From positions 1-21,265 of the forward strand of contig CAYMUC010000052.1 of the NCBI GenBank assembly GCA_964393535.1: a stretch of 21,265 bases of DNA. Reading direction: 5' to 3'. The position numbers and the translations under genes are program-made. The notes beneath the pieces are model-generated. The model ran no database searches and was not told the origin of the DNA. It saw only the letters and a list, made by a program, of their open reading frames with translations. Every line of letters starts with the position of its first letter. Position 1 is the first letter of the stretch. The DNA is from CAYMUC01 sp964393535 (GTDB taxonomy: Bacteria > Actinomycetota > Acidimicrobiia > Acidimicrobiales > Ilumatobacteraceae). Positions 14,083-21,265 of the stretch are shown piece by piece.

Positions 14083-14895
14083 ACTGCCGTCGGGATCGGA
14101 GTCATAGCCGACCTCCCACAGACACAATCCGTGAGGGGGTGCCACCTGCCCGGCGACGGCTCGGCTGCGCGCCCCCAGGATCGTGGTCACCTCGCTGGCT
14201 CGGCGTCGACCACTGCCGACCTCGACGAGGGTGCCCACGATCGAACGGACCATCTGGTGACAAAACGCTGTCCCGGTGATCTCGAAACGCAGCAACCCGT
14301 CGCGCTCGGGATCGCCGTCATCGAGGGAGGTCCATCTCACATCGAGCACACGTCGCACGAGCGAGGCATCGGGTTGACCCTTGGGTCGCCGACAGAACGA
14401 GGAGAAGTCGTGCTCACCGATGAGCGCATCAGAGGCCAATCTCATGGCGGTCAGCGACAACGGCCGCTCGACGTGCCAGGCAAGGCCCGTTCGGAACGGA
14501 TCAGGGACGCTCCGGTTCACGATGGTGTACCGGTAGCGCCGCCAACGAGCCGAGAACCGTGCGTGAAAGTCGGGGGGAGCCCACTCGAGTCGCCGCACCA
14601 CCACGGCCGGTGCTGTCTGCGCGTTGACGCGGCGATGCAACACGACGAGATCGGTGTCGGCAGGGATCCGACACGACACCACCTGACCCCAGGCGTGCAC
14701 CCCGGCATCAGTCCGCCCTGCTCCCGCCAGATCGACATCACGACGAAGAGCCCTACTGAGCGCCTTGTGAAGAGCACCGACCACGGTCACCACACCCTCG
14801 TTGGGCGCGAAACCGTGGAACGCTGCTCCGTCGTAGGCGACGAGCATCCGCAGCACGCGCTGGGGAGCCTCGTCGGCAGGCTCGGTGGCGCTCAT
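14065..14895 (-). CDS. truA: tRNA pseudouridine(38-40) synthase TruA
   Basis: TruA converts uridines 38-40 in the anticodon stem-loop of many tRNAs to pseudouridine. The 276-residue product has the N-terminal LRMLVAYDGAAFHGFAPN, the catalytic motif GAGRTDAGVHAWGQV with the essential Asp63, a VNAQTAPAVVVRRLEWAP segment, FHARFSARWRRYRYTI and the C-terminal GTAFCHQMVRSIVGTLVEVG. Length and motif order are normal. The ATG at 14895 is 22 bases after the rplQ stop; the longer frame upstream runs into rplQ. Position after rplQ matches the actinobacterial alpha operon. Confidence 0.97.
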   Translation of the reverse strand: MSATEPADEAPQRVLRMLVAYDGAAFHGFAPNEGVVTVVGALHKALSRALRRDVDLAGAGRTDAGVHAWGQVVSCRIPADTDLVVLHRRVNAQTAPAVVVRRLEWAPPDFHARFSARWRRYRYTIVNRSVPDPFRTGLAWHVERPLSLTAMRLASDALIGEHDFSSFCRRPKGQPDASLVRRVLDVRWTSLDDGDPERDGLLRFEITGTAFCHQMVRSIVGTLVEVGSGRRRASEVTTILGARSRAVAGQVAPPHGLCLWEVGYDSDPDGSLPFGL

Positions 14896-14917
14896 CGCCC
14901 CGGGCCGTCGACCTGGA

Positions 14918-15289
14918 TCAGACCAACTCGATGCGACACATCGGCGCGTTGTCGCCGTGTCGCGGACCAAGTTTCAGGATGCGCAGGTAGCCGCCGTTGC
15001 GGGCGAGGTAGCGGGGTGCCACATCGTCGACCAACTTGGCAGTCATCTCACGGTCGTTGAGATAGCCCTGGATCTGACGAATGCGATGCAAGCGCAGCGC
15101 ATCCCCCTCCTGGGCCTTCTTGGCCTTGGTGATCAGCTTCTCGGCGATGGGGCGCAGGGCCTTGGCCTTGGCCTCGGTGGTCACGATGGCCTCGGCTGCA
15201 AACAGAGATGCAGCGAGGTTGGCCATCATCAATCGCTGGTGGGCAGCATCTCCACCGAAGTTACGGGCTCGTCGTGGCGTGGCAGGCAT
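14918..15289 (-). CDS. rplQ: 50S ribosomal protein L17
   Basis: L17 lies near the peptide exit tunnel of the 50S subunit. The 123-residue product has the family pattern: a conserved start with LMMANLAASLFAAEAIVTTEAKAK, the KLITKAKKAQEGD helix and the C-terminal NGGYLRILKLGPRHGDNAPMCRIEL. The ATG at 15289 has a GAGGA Shine-Dalgarno nine bases upstream. The gene follows rpoA by 30 bases and is followed by truA, the standard order. No extended acidic C-terminal tail is present, unlike some other actinobacterial L17 proteins. Confidence 0.98.
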   Translation of the reverse strand: MPATPRRARNFGGDAAHQRLMMANLAASLFAAEAIVTTEAKAKALRPIAEKLITKAKKAQEGDALRLHRIRQIQGYLNDREMTAKLVDDVAPRYLARNGGYLRILKLGPRHGDNAPMCRIELV

Positions 15290-15319
15290 GGTGATCCTCG
15301 TCGTACTCGTGCGGCTGGC

Positions 15320-16252
15320 TCAGCCGCGCAGGGACAAGCCGCGCTCATCCAACTTGACCTTGACCTCGTCGAGGCTCTTCTGGCCGAAGTTGGTGATGTT
15401 CAGCAGGTCGTCTTCGGTCTTGGTGAGCAACTCGCCCACCGTGTTGATCTGCGCCCGCTTCAGACAGTTGCGGGGACGCTCGGACAGGTCGAGATCTTCG
15501 ATGGGCAACTCGAGATCGGGCGAACCACTGGTGGGGCCCGAGTAGTCGGCCAACTCGAGCCCCTGAGGCTCATCGGCCAGAGTTGCCACCAGATCCACCA
15601 GCGAACGCAGTGTGGCACCCGCCGACGCCAGTGCGTCGCGAGGGGTGATGGACCCGTCGGTCTGGATGTCGATCACCAGGCGATCGAAGTTCGTGGACTG
15701 CTCCACCCGTGTTGGCTCCACCGTGAACATCACACGGCGCACCGGCGTGAACAGGGCGTCGATGGGAATGACACCGATCGTGCGCTGATGCGACTCACGC
15801 TCGCTCGAGAGGTAGCCACGGCCGCGCTCGATCGTGAGATCCACGGCCAGACGACCCTTGGCATTGATCGTGGCGATATGGAGGTCGGGATTGAGGATCT
15901 CGACCTCGGACGGGCAGTGGATGTCGGCGGCCGTCACGGTCGCAGGTCCACGCACGTCCAGTCGAGCCACCACAGCGTCGTCGGACGTGGAGGTGAGCAC
16001 CACGTCCTTCAGCGCCAGGATGATGTCGGTGACGTCCTCGGCGACGCCGGTGATGGTGTCGAACTCGTGCAGCGCGTCGTCGAACCGCACGAAGGTGATG
16101 GCCGCACCAGGAATGGACGACAGCAGCGTGCGGCGCAGCGAGTTCCCGATCGTGTGGCCGAAACCCGGCTCGAGGGGGCTGATCGCGAACGACTGCCGAA
16201 TGGGGTGGTCGTCGCCGATGGGTTCGACGGCGGGGCGCTGGATGACGAGCAT
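15320..16252 (-). CDS. rpoA: DNA-directed RNA polymerase subunit alpha
   Basis: RpoA dimerises to nucleate the RNA polymerase core and its C-terminal domain contacts UP elements and activators. The 310-residue protein has the alphaNTD signature FAISPLEPGFGHTIGNSLRR (residues 22-41), LLSSIPGAAITFVRFDDALHEF, and the alphaCTD from about 250 to the end with RPRNCLKRAQINTVGELL and LLNITNFGQKSLDEVKVKL. Length is normal. The ATG at 16252 has GGAAGG upstream. It lies 29 bases after rpsD, the conserved alpha-operon position. Confidence 0.98.
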   Translation of the reverse strand: MLVIQRPAVEPIGDDHPIRQSFAISPLEPGFGHTIGNSLRRTLLSSIPGAAITFVRFDDALHEFDTITGVAEDVTDIILALKDVVLTSTSDDAVVARLDVRGPATVTAADIHCPSEVEILNPDLHIATINAKGRLAVDLTIERGRGYLSSERESHQRTIGVIPIDALFTPVRRVMFTVEPTRVEQSTNFDRLVIDIQTDGSITPRDALASAGATLRSLVDLVATLADEPQGLELADYSGPTSGSPDLELPIEDLDLSERPRNCLKRAQINTVGELLTKTEDDLLNITNFGQKSLDEVKVKLDERGLSLRG

Positions 16253-16281
16253 GTCGAATGCCTTCCGATCGGGGGTGCGGA

Positions 16282-16899
16282 CTACTTGGAGTAGAGCTCG
16301 ACGATGAGCTGTTCGCGCACGGGAACGTCGATGTGGTCTCGCTGGGGGAGATCGCGCACGGTGACCTGCTTGCCACCATCGCCCGACTCGAGCCAGCCCA
16401 CGAGGGAGCGGTCCAGCACGTCGATGTTGTGCTGGATGACGATCATCTTGCGGGCCTTGTCGTTCAGGCTCACCACGTCGCCCTTGCGGACGCGATAACT
16501 GGCGATGTCGACGCGACGGCCGTTCACCTGCACCAACCCGTGCGAGACGAACTGGCGGGCCTGGGGACGGGTGGAAGCCCAGCCGGCCCGGTACACCACA
16601 TTGTCGAGACGCTGCTCGAGAAGCCGCAGCAGGTTCTCACCCGTGGGCCCGGCAAGGCGGTTGGCCTCTTCGTAGGTGCGGCGGAACTGACGCTCCAGCA
16701 AGCCGTAGATGTACTTCGCCTTCTGCTTCTCCTGGAGCTGCACCAGGTACTCGCTCGAACTGGACCGGCGACGCGAGCGGCCGTGGTGGCCGGGGGGGAA
16801 CGGCCGGCGCTCGAGCGCCTTGCGACCCTTTTCGTTCTCGAAGATGTTCACGCCGAGACGACGTGACACCCGCACCTTGGGACCGGTGTAACGGGCCAT
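16282..16899 (-). CDS. rpsD: 30S ribosomal protein S4 (cysteine-free form)
   Basis: S4 initiates assembly of the 30S body and, in many bacteria, represses its own operon. The 205-residue product begins MARYTGPKVRVSRRLGVNIF and contains RPFPPGHHG, the EKQKAKYIYGLLERQFRRTY helix and the S4 RNA-binding domain (RLDNVVYRAGWASTRPQARQFV). The N-terminal zinc-ligand cysteines of C+ S4 proteins are absent, so this is the zinc-independent form. The ATG at 16899 has a strong GGAGG upstream; an in-frame start at 16932 would lie in rpsK and is rejected. rpsK ends two bases before it. Confidence 0.98.
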   Translation of the reverse strand: MARYTGPKVRVSRRLGVNIFENEKGRKALERRPFPPGHHGRSRRRSSSSEYLVQLQEKQKAKYIYGLLERQFRRTYEEANRLAGPTGENLLRLLEQRLDNVVYRAGWASTRPQARQFVSHGLVQVNGRRVDIASYRVRKGDVVSLNDKARKMIVIQHNIDVLDRSLVGWLESGDGGKQVTVRDLPQRDHIDVPVREQLIVELYSK

Positions 16900-16901
16900 G
16901 A

Positions 16902-17300
16902 TCAGGTCCTCCGACGCTTGGGCTGGCGACAACCGTTATGAGGCACCGGCGTGACGTCCTTGATGGACGACACCTCGATACCAGTGCTCTGCAGCGAGCG
17001 CAGTGCCGTGTCACGACCCGAGCCGGGTCCCTTCACGAGCACCTCGACCTTGCGAAGGCCGTGCTCCATGGCGGCACGGGCGGCCTTTTCTGCCGCCATC
17101 TGCGCGGCGAAGGGCGTCGACTTACGCGATCCCTTGAAACCGACACCACCCGCCGACGCCCAAGAGATCACATTGCCTTGGAGATCGGTGATGGTGACGA
17201 TGGTGTTGTTGAACGAACTCTTGATGTGGGCCACGCCCACCGTGATGTTCTTGCGCTCACGCTTACGGGGGCGGCGTCCGCCCGGCTTCGGCTTCGCCAT
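16902..17300 (-). CDS. rpsK: 30S ribosomal protein S11
   Basis: S11 lies on the 30S platform near the mRNA exit. The 132-residue product has the basic N terminus GGRRPRKRERKNITVGVAHI, then KSSFNNTIVTITDLQGNVISW, the SAGGVGFKGSRKSTPFAAQ signature, VLVKGPGSGRDTALRSL and the conserved tail DVTPVPHNGCRQPKRRR. The ATG at 17300 has GAGGAAG upstream and follows the rpsM stop by four bases. Length and sequence are typical and the assignment is secure. Confidence 0.98.
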   Translation of the reverse strand: MAKPKPGGRRPRKRERKNITVGVAHIKSSFNNTIVTITDLQGNVISWASAGGVGFKGSRKSTPFAAQMAAEKAARAAMEHGLRKVEVLVKGPGSGRDTALRSLQSTGIEVSSIKDVTPVPHNGCRQPKRRRT

Positions 17301-17304
17301 GCGA

Positions 17305-17685
17305 CTACTTCCTCACAGCCTTCTTCTTGTTGGCCACGGTACGACGTGGACCCTTGCGGGTGCGGGCGTTGGTGTGCGTGCGCTGTCCACGCACCGGAAG
17401 GCCCTTGCGATGGCGTACGCCCTGCAAGCAGCCGATTTCGATCTTGCGCTTGATGTCCTGTTGGACATCGCGACGGAGGTCGCCCTCGACGGTGAGTTGT
17501 CCGTCGACAAACGAACGGATCTTGTTCACCTCGTCCTCGGTCAGGTCACGCACCCGAGTATTGGGATCGAGTCCCAACTCGGCGCAGATGCGCTGAGCCG
17601 TCGGCTTGCCGATGCCGAAAATGTAGGTGAGCGAGATCTCCAACCGCTTTTCGCGGGGGATGTCGACGCCGGAGATACGTGCCAT
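17305..17685 (-). CDS. rpsM: 30S ribosomal protein S13
   Basis: S13 sits in the 30S head and contacts the P-site tRNA and inter-subunit bridge. The 126-residue product begins MARISGVDIPREKRLEISLTYIFGIG, has the helix-two-turn-helix TEDEVNKIRSFVDGQL, the segment GCLQGVRHRKGLPVRGQRTHTNARTRKGP and the Lys-rich tail ANKKKAVRK. The ATG at 17685 has AGGAG upstream at suitable spacing. It follows rpmJ by 22 bases, as in other actinobacteria. Confidence 0.98.
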   Translation of the reverse strand: MARISGVDIPREKRLEISLTYIFGIGKPTAQRICAELGLDPNTRVRDLTEDEVNKIRSFVDGQLTVEGDLRRDVQQDIKRKIEIGCLQGVRHRKGLPVRGQRTHTNARTRKGPRRTVANKKKAVRK

Positions 17686-17707
17686 GGATGCGCTCCTGTA
17701 ATCCCGC

Positions 17708-17821
17708 TCAGCCTTGACGCTGCTTGTGTCGGGGGTTGTCGCAGATCACCATCACGCGGCCGTGCCGGCGGATGACCTTGCACTTCTCACAGATCTTCTT
17801 GACACTGGGTCGGACCTTCAT
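17708..17821 (-). CDS. rpmJ: 50S ribosomal protein L36 (zinc-binding C+ form)
   Basis: L36 is the smallest 50S protein. The 37-residue product begins MKVRPSVKKICEKCK and keeps all four zinc ligands: Cys11, Cys14, Cys27 and His32. The start is the ATG at 17821, with AAGAGAG upstream; the reading frame runs further upstream to 18043 without any similarity to a known protein, and that part is not included. In Mycobacterium and Streptomyces infA lies directly before rpmJ, but here the preceding 151 bp cannot hold it. The probable promoter for this gene lies at 17931-17959. Confidence 0.97.
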   Translation of the reverse strand: MKVRPSVKKICEKCKVIRRHGRVMVICDNPRHKQRQG

Positions 17822-17926
17822 GGGGTCGCTCTCTTCGTGATCACGTGGGGACGGCACACCAGTTCGGTCCGCACCGTCGGGGACGGGTGGCTCCACGACA
17901 CGCGCCAAGGCGGCGTGAGGCCGAGG

Positions 17927-17941
17927 GGCGATGCTATCGCC
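17927..17941. repeat. 15-bp inverted repeat over the candidate rpmJ promoter
   Basis: GGCGAT and ATCGCC flank three central bases to give a perfect palindrome that covers the candidate -10 box (17931-17936). It might be an operator or a small hairpin after adk. No T-tract follows on the minus strand, so an intrinsic terminator is unlikely. Confidence 0.35.
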
Positions 17942-17959
17942 GAGTTCCACGAACACCAA
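17931..17959 (-). promoter_or_regulatory. Candidate promoter of rpmJ-rpsM-rpsK-rpsD-rpoA-rplQ
   Basis: On the minus strand TTGGTG (17954-17959) and TAGCAT (17931-17936) are separated by exactly 17 bases. The -10 matches TATAAT at 4 of 6 positions and the -35 keeps the leading TTG. It lies in the 151-bp space after adk, where no gene is visible, and would give a leader of about 100 bases before rpmJ. Confidence 0.5.
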
Positions 17960-17972
17960 GTCTGACACTGCA

Positions 17973-18641
17973 TCAGCGTCGGTGCGGCCTGGCGTCGATG
18001 GCAGAGGTGAGCCGGGTGAACACGGTGTCGGGATGACCCACACCGTCGATGACCACGAGTCGACCCACAGAGCCGTAGAACTCGATCAGGGGAGCCGTCT
18101 GCGACTCGTACAGGTCGAGACGGCGGTTGACGGCTTCAGGCGTGTCGTCGTCACGTTGGACGACGTCACCGCCACAGACATCACACAGCCACGTCGAGCG
18201 GGGACCGTCCGCTGAGGCGGTGTAGTTCGAGCCGCAGTCGCGACAGACCCGGCGCGAGGAAATTCGTGCAAGTACCAGGTCGCGAGGAACGCTGAGGTCG
18301 ATCACCATGTCGAGCGGTCGGTCCTCGGTGATCGCATCCAATTGCACTGCCTGCTCTACGGTCCGGGGAAAGCCGTCGAGGATGTACCCCCGAGTGCGTG
18401 CATCGTCACGCCGAAGGCGGTCTCGGACCACGCCGACCATGATGTCGTCGCCCACGAGACCACCAGCGTCCATGATCTCTTTGGCCAGTCGACCCAACTC
18501 GGTCCCCTCACGTACGGCCGCACGCAGCATGTCGCCGGTGGAGATGTGCGGTACCACGTAATGACGGGACAGGCGCACACATTGCGTGCCCTTTCCCGCA
18601 CCCTGCCGCCCGAGCAGCACGAGCCGAACGCCGGGGATCAC
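17973..18641 (-). CDS. adk: Adenylate kinase, long form with four-cysteine LID
   Basis: Adenylate kinase interconverts ATP plus AMP with two ADP in the cytoplasm. The 222-residue product has the P-loop GRQGAGKGTQ (11-20), the AMP-binding HISTGDMLR (32-40), GYILDGFPRT (85-94) and the LID domain (about 128-166). The LID carries CRDC (Cys133, Cys136) and CDVC (Cys153, Cys156), a full structural zinc site. Mycobacterial Adk lacks this LID and is about 181 residues. The GTG start at 18641 is supported by GAGGGG six bases upstream. secY ends 37 bases before it, the usual secY-adk order, but no map or infA follows. Confidence 0.97.
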   Translation of the reverse strand: MIPGVRLVLLGRQGAGKGTQCVRLSRHYVVPHISTGDMLRAAVREGTELGRLAKEIMDAGGLVGDDIMVGVVRDRLRRDDARTRGYILDGFPRTVEQAVQLDAITEDRPLDMVIDLSVPRDLVLARISSRRVCRDCGSNYTASADGPRSTWLCDVCGGDVVQRDDDTPEAVNRRLDLYESQTAPLIEFYGSVGRLVVIDGVGHPDTVFTRLTSAIDARPHRR

Positions 18642-18678
18642 GTGGTGCCCCTCGCCGGTACCGGCTTGAGGGCCCTCA

Positions 18679-19998
18679 TCACTTCAAGAAGCCCTCGTAG
18701 TTGCGCAACATCAACTGGCTGTCGATCTGGCGCATCAACTCCAGAGCCACGCCCACGGCGATCAGCACCGTGGTACCGGCGAACGGGAACGTCTGCACAT
18801 CCCCCACCCACAACACGATGTAGGGGAGGATGGCGATGAACGCCACGAACAATGCCCCGGGCAGGGTGATGCGGTTCACCACCTTGCCGAGATACCGCTC
18901 GGTCTGGGGACCGGGCCGGATTCCCGGTATGAAACCGCCCTGGCGCCGGATCTGATCGGCCTGACGGATGGGATCGAAGGCGATCGAGTTGTAGAAGTAG
19001 GCGAACCCAACGATGAGCAGCGCAAACAGCACCATGTAGAGGGCGTTCTGGCTGTTGACCAGGTAATCGTTCACGAACCGTACGATGCTGCCGCGCCAAC
19101 CTTCGGCGCTACCCAACACATTGGACCCGAGCACCGGCAGCAGGAGCACCGAGCTGGCGAAGATGATCGGGATGATGCCGCTCTGGTTCACCTTCAGGGG
19201 GATGTAGGTGTTCTGACCGCCGTACATGCGACGTCCCACGACTCGCTTGGCGAACTGCACCGGTATACGCCGTTGTCCGAGTTCCACCCTCACGACCGCC
19301 ACGAGAATGGCGATGGAGATGGCCAGCAGCACGATGAAGACGATGATCTTTCGACTCTGCAGCAGCGAGTAATAGCTGTAGGGAAGATCAGACACCACCG
19401 AGGCGAAGATGAGCATGGACATGCCGTTGCCGATGCCTCGTTGGCTGATCAGCTCGCCCATCCACATCAACACGGCGGTGCCCACGACCAAGGTGGGAAT
19501 GACCAGCAAGGCTCGGGGCATGAACGGGTCGAGAAGGATGACGTCGGGCGGTTGCTGCGAGGCACCGAAGAATGCAGCCCCACGACCCTGACCGAAGATG
19601 AACGTGAGACCAGCACCCTGCAGCAAAGCGATGGCAATGGCCACGTAGCGCGTCCATTGCGTGATCTTGCGCTGGCCGACGGCACCTTCGTTCTGCCATT
19701 GCTCCAACTTGGGAATCACCACGCCCAACACCTGCATGATGATGCTGGCGGTGATGTAGGGCATGATGCCCAACGCGAAGATGGAGAAACTGCCGAACGC
19801 CCCGCCCGAGAAGAGGTTCAAGAAGCCGAGTGCACCCTGTGAACTGGCTGCCTCCCTCAACTGACGAACGGCCTGACCGTCGACGCCAGGCACGCGAATG
19901 GCCACGCCGAGGCGATAGATCACGATGATCGCCAGCGTGAACAGCACCTTGCCGCGGAGGTCCTCCACCTTGAAGAGGTTCTTCAGGTTGGACAGCAC
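18679..19998 (-). CDS. secY: Preprotein translocase subunit SecY
   Basis: SecY is the channel of the Sec translocon in the cytoplasmic membrane. The 439-residue protein shows the ten hydrophobic segments expected, with the first at about residues 17-35. Conserved stretches include GGAFGSFSIFALGIMPYITASIIMQ, ITQWTRYVAIAIALLQG, GIGNGMSMLIFA, the cytoplasmic loop PLKVNQSGIIPIIFASS and GGFIPGIRPGPQTERYL near residue 365. The GTG start at 19998 has GAGGAG upstream. It lies 55 bases after rplO and 37 before adk. Length is normal and the reading frame intact. Confidence 0.98.
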   Translation of the reverse strand: MLSNLKNLFKVEDLRGKVLFTLAIIVIYRLGVAIRVPGVDGQAVRQLREAASSQGALGFLNLFSGGAFGSFSIFALGIMPYITASIIMQVLGVVIPKLEQWQNEGAVGQRKITQWTRYVAIAIALLQGAGLTFIFGQGRGAAFFGASQQPPDVILLDPFMPRALLVIPTLVVGTAVLMWMGELISQRGIGNGMSMLIFASVVSDLPYSYYSLLQSRKIIVFIVLLAISIAILVAVVRVELGQRRIPVQFAKRVVGRRMYGGQNTYIPLKVNQSGIIPIIFASSVLLLPVLGSNVLGSAEGWRGSIVRFVNDYLVNSQNALYMVLFALLIVGFAYFYNSIAFDPIRQADQIRRQGGFIPGIRPGPQTERYLGKVVNRITLPGALFVAFIAILPYIVLWVGDVQTFPFAGTTVLIAVGVALELMRQIDSQLMLRNYEGFLK

Positions 19999-20053
19999 GT
20001 CAACTCCTCGGGATCACGTCGTCGGATGAGATCGGTCAGCGGCGACAGGGCGC

Positions 20054-20539
20054 TCAGCGGTTGGTGAACTGGTTGCCCTGGGCTGCCGGCCGCACGCGGT
20101 ACGGCAACGGGATGATGGTCACGCTGCCACCGGCAGCCGTGATGGCTGACTCGGCGGCCTTGGACACGGCGTGAGCCGACACCGACATGGCGCGGGTCAC
20201 CTGTCCACGGGCGAGGATCTTGATGAGAGCACCCTTGTGGACGAGACCATGGCTGGCAAGCACCTCAGGAGTGATGTCGACCTCGGTGAGCGCCTCGAGC
20301 GAGTCGAGATTGATCGCCTGATACTCGATCCGGAAGGGGTTGTTGAAGCCGCGCAACTTGGGGACACGCTGCTTGAGGGGCATCTGGCCACCCTCGAAGC
20401 CACGGGCCACCGTGTTGCGTGCGTACTGACCCTTGGTGCCGCGGCCAGCCGTCTTGCCTCCTTTGCCACCGATACCACGGCCCACGCGCTTGGGACGCTT
20501 GGTGGAACCCGGTGCGGGTGCGAGATCGTGGATTCGCAT
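20054..20539 (-). CDS. rplO: 50S ribosomal protein L15
   Basis: L15 is a 50S assembly protein. The 161-residue product begins MRIHDLAPAPGSTKRPKRVG and has the glycine- and lysine-rich N-terminal extension (RGIGGKGGKTAGRGTKGQ), GFEGGQMPLKQRVPKLRGF and the C-terminal domain with VKILARGQVTRAMSVSAHAVSKAA-like sequence. The ATG at 20539 has an excellent AGGAGGAG Shine-Dalgarno. The rpmD stop lies one base upstream (TGAGATG), so translation is probably coupled. secY follows after 55 bases. Confidence 0.98.
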   Translation of the reverse strand: MRIHDLAPAPGSTKRPKRVGRGIGGKGGKTAGRGTKGQYARNTVARGFEGGQMPLKQRVPKLRGFNNPFRIEYQAINLDSLEALTEVDITPEVLASHGLVHKGALIKILARGQVTRAMSVSAHAVSKAAESAITAAGGSVTIIPLPYRVRPAAQGNQFTNR

Positions 20540-20540
20540 C

Positions 20541-20741
20541 TCAGTTCTCCTCCTGGACCGACACCTCGATGAGGTGTGGGACCCGGGCGATCATGCCGCG
20601 GATCTCGGGACGATCCGGCAGCGTGTTGGTGTCACCGATGCGCCCCAAGCCGAGAGCACGCAGGGTGCCCCGAGCCTTGGGCTTGGCCCCGATCTTCGAC
20701 CGGACCTGGGTGACAGTGATGGTGCGTCCTGACGTGGTCAT
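20541..20741 (-). CDS. rpmD: 50S ribosomal protein L30
   Basis: L30 is a small 50S protein. The 66-residue product MTTSGRTITVTQVRSKIG contains the family core KARGTLRALGLGRIGDTNTLPDRPEIRGMIARVPHLIEV. The ATG at 20741 is chosen because it follows the rpsE stop by one base (TGAGATG) and matches the family start; the same open frame extends upstream through rpsE and that part is a shadow. The order rpsE-rpmD-rplO is that of the spc operon. Confidence 0.97.
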   Translation of the reverse strand: MTTSGRTITVTQVRSKIGAKPKARGTLRALGLGRIGDTNTLPDRPEIRGMIARVPHLIEVSVQEEN

Positions 20742-20742
20742 C

Positions 20743-21265
20743 TCAGTGCGACTCCCCGGCGGCCATCTGCCGCTGACGTTCCTCGTATGCACGCAGCATG
20801 CCCTTGGGCACGAACTGATCGGCGGCGAGGCCTCGACGCTTGGCGACCACATCGGGCCGCTGCAGGCTTTGCAGACCGGCGATGGTGGCGCGCGCCACGT
20901 TGATGTGGTTCGAGGAGCCCAACGACTTGCACAGCACGTCGTGGATTCCGGCCTCCTCGAGGATGACGCGGGCAGCACCACCGGCGATCACGCCAGTACC
21001 AGGCGCTGCGGGCTTGAGCAGCACGCGGCCGGCTCCAGTGATCCCCAGCACGGGGTGCGTGATGGTCGACCCTGCAAGAGGCACGTCGAACAGGTTCTTC
21101 TTGGCCTCTTCGGTCCCCTTCTGAATGGCCAGGGGAACCTCCTTGGCCTTGCCATAGCCCAGACCCACGCGGCCGTTGCCGTCTCCCACGACCACCAGCG
21201 CGGTGAACGAGAAGCGGCGACCGCCCTTGACGACCTTGGCCACGCGGTTGATGGTGATGACCCGC
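20743..21265 (-). CDS. rpsE: 30S ribosomal protein S5, 5' end cut by window edge
   Basis: S5 acts in translational accuracy and 30S assembly. The visible frame reads RVITINRVAKVVKGGRRFSF at the right edge, the conserved S5 double-stranded RNA-binding start, followed by ALVVVGDGNGRVGLGYGKAKEVPLA, the GAGRVLLKPAAPGTGVIAGG segment and SLGSSNHINVARATIAGL. The GTG at 21243 is internal: homology continues upstream of it to the window edge, so the true start lies outside. About 173 residues are visible. rpmD starts one base after the stop. Confidence 0.97.
   Translation of the reverse strand, partial: RVITINRVAKVVKGGRRFSFTALVVVGDGNGRVGLGYGKAKEVPLAIQKGTEEAKKNLFDVPLAGSTITHPVLGITGAGRVLLKPAAPGTGVIAGGAARVILEEAGIHDVLCKSLGSSNHINVARATIAGLQSLQRPDVVAKRRGLAADQFVPKGMLRAYEERQRQMAAGESH

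Noticed and set aside
17822..18043. In-frame extension upstream of rpmJ, considered as a remnant of infA
   Set aside because: The translation shows no S1-like infA sequence, and the frame runs into the end of adk. Only the 37-codon L36 is supported.
20742..20981. In-frame extension upstream of rpmD
   Set aside because: It is the out-of-phase shadow of rpsE; L30 similarity starts exactly at the ATG at 20741.
1..21265. CRISPR arrays, insertion sequences, tRNA or rRNA genes, attachment sites
   Set aside because: No regularly spaced repeats, transposase motifs, terminal inverted repeats or tRNA-like cloverleaf sequences were noticed on reading both strands; a covariance-model search could not be run.

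Overview
The window is about 21 kb of high-GC bacterial chromosome. Almost every gene lies on the minus strand, so genes are read from right to left. The gene order is the actinobacterial core arrangement: spc/alpha ribosomal operons, truA, rplM-rpsI, glmM-glmS, then acpS-nnr-alr-tsaE-tsaB-rimI-tsaD, and finally groES. Together with heavy GTG start usage and repeated GTGA stop/start overlaps, this points to an Actinomycetota chromosome. I infer a deep-branching class such as Acidimicrobiia, because map and infA are missing between adk and rpmJ, adenylate kinase carries a four-cysteine LID, and GlmS has a very unusual long form. No plasmid, phage, IS, CRISPR, tRNA or rRNA feature is visible.

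Right part (21265 to about 14065): rpsE (cut by the window edge), rpmD, rplO, secY and adk, then a 151-bp gap with a probable promoter, then rpmJ, rpsM, rpsK, rpsD, rpoA, rplQ and truA. These encode ribosomal proteins, the Sec translocon channel, adenylate kinase, the RNA polymerase alpha subunit and a tRNA pseudouridine synthase.

Middle part (about 14082 to 8321): a probable promoter at the end of truA leads into rplM-rpsI, followed by glmM and glmS. The glmS gene encodes 1133 residues, nearly twice the usual size. It keeps the glutaminase and isomerase catalytic residues but carries a helical insertion of roughly 135 residues near the N terminus and about 300 extra residues at the C terminus. 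This is the most interesting object in the window.

Left part (8328 to 2645): acpS, nnr, alr, tsaE, tsaB, rimI and tsaD form one tightly coupled transcription unit in which several neighbours overlap by 4 or 8 nt. It combines carrier-protein activation, NAD(P)HX repair, D-alanine supply and t6A tRNA modification. A single plus-strand gene, a GNAT acetyltransferase, follows; its 3' end overlaps tsaD by 56 bp, and it diverges from dus across a gap of about 34 bp that contains a perfect palindrome. Next come dus and maf. The last gene is groES, cut by the left edge and preceded by two CIRCE (HrcA operator) elements, the second of which includes the maf stop codon.

No stretch longer than 300 bases lacks a gene. 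The largest gaps are 17822-17972 (151 bp), 249-371 (123 bp) and 13974-14064 (91 bp), and each holds the regulatory candidates listed.
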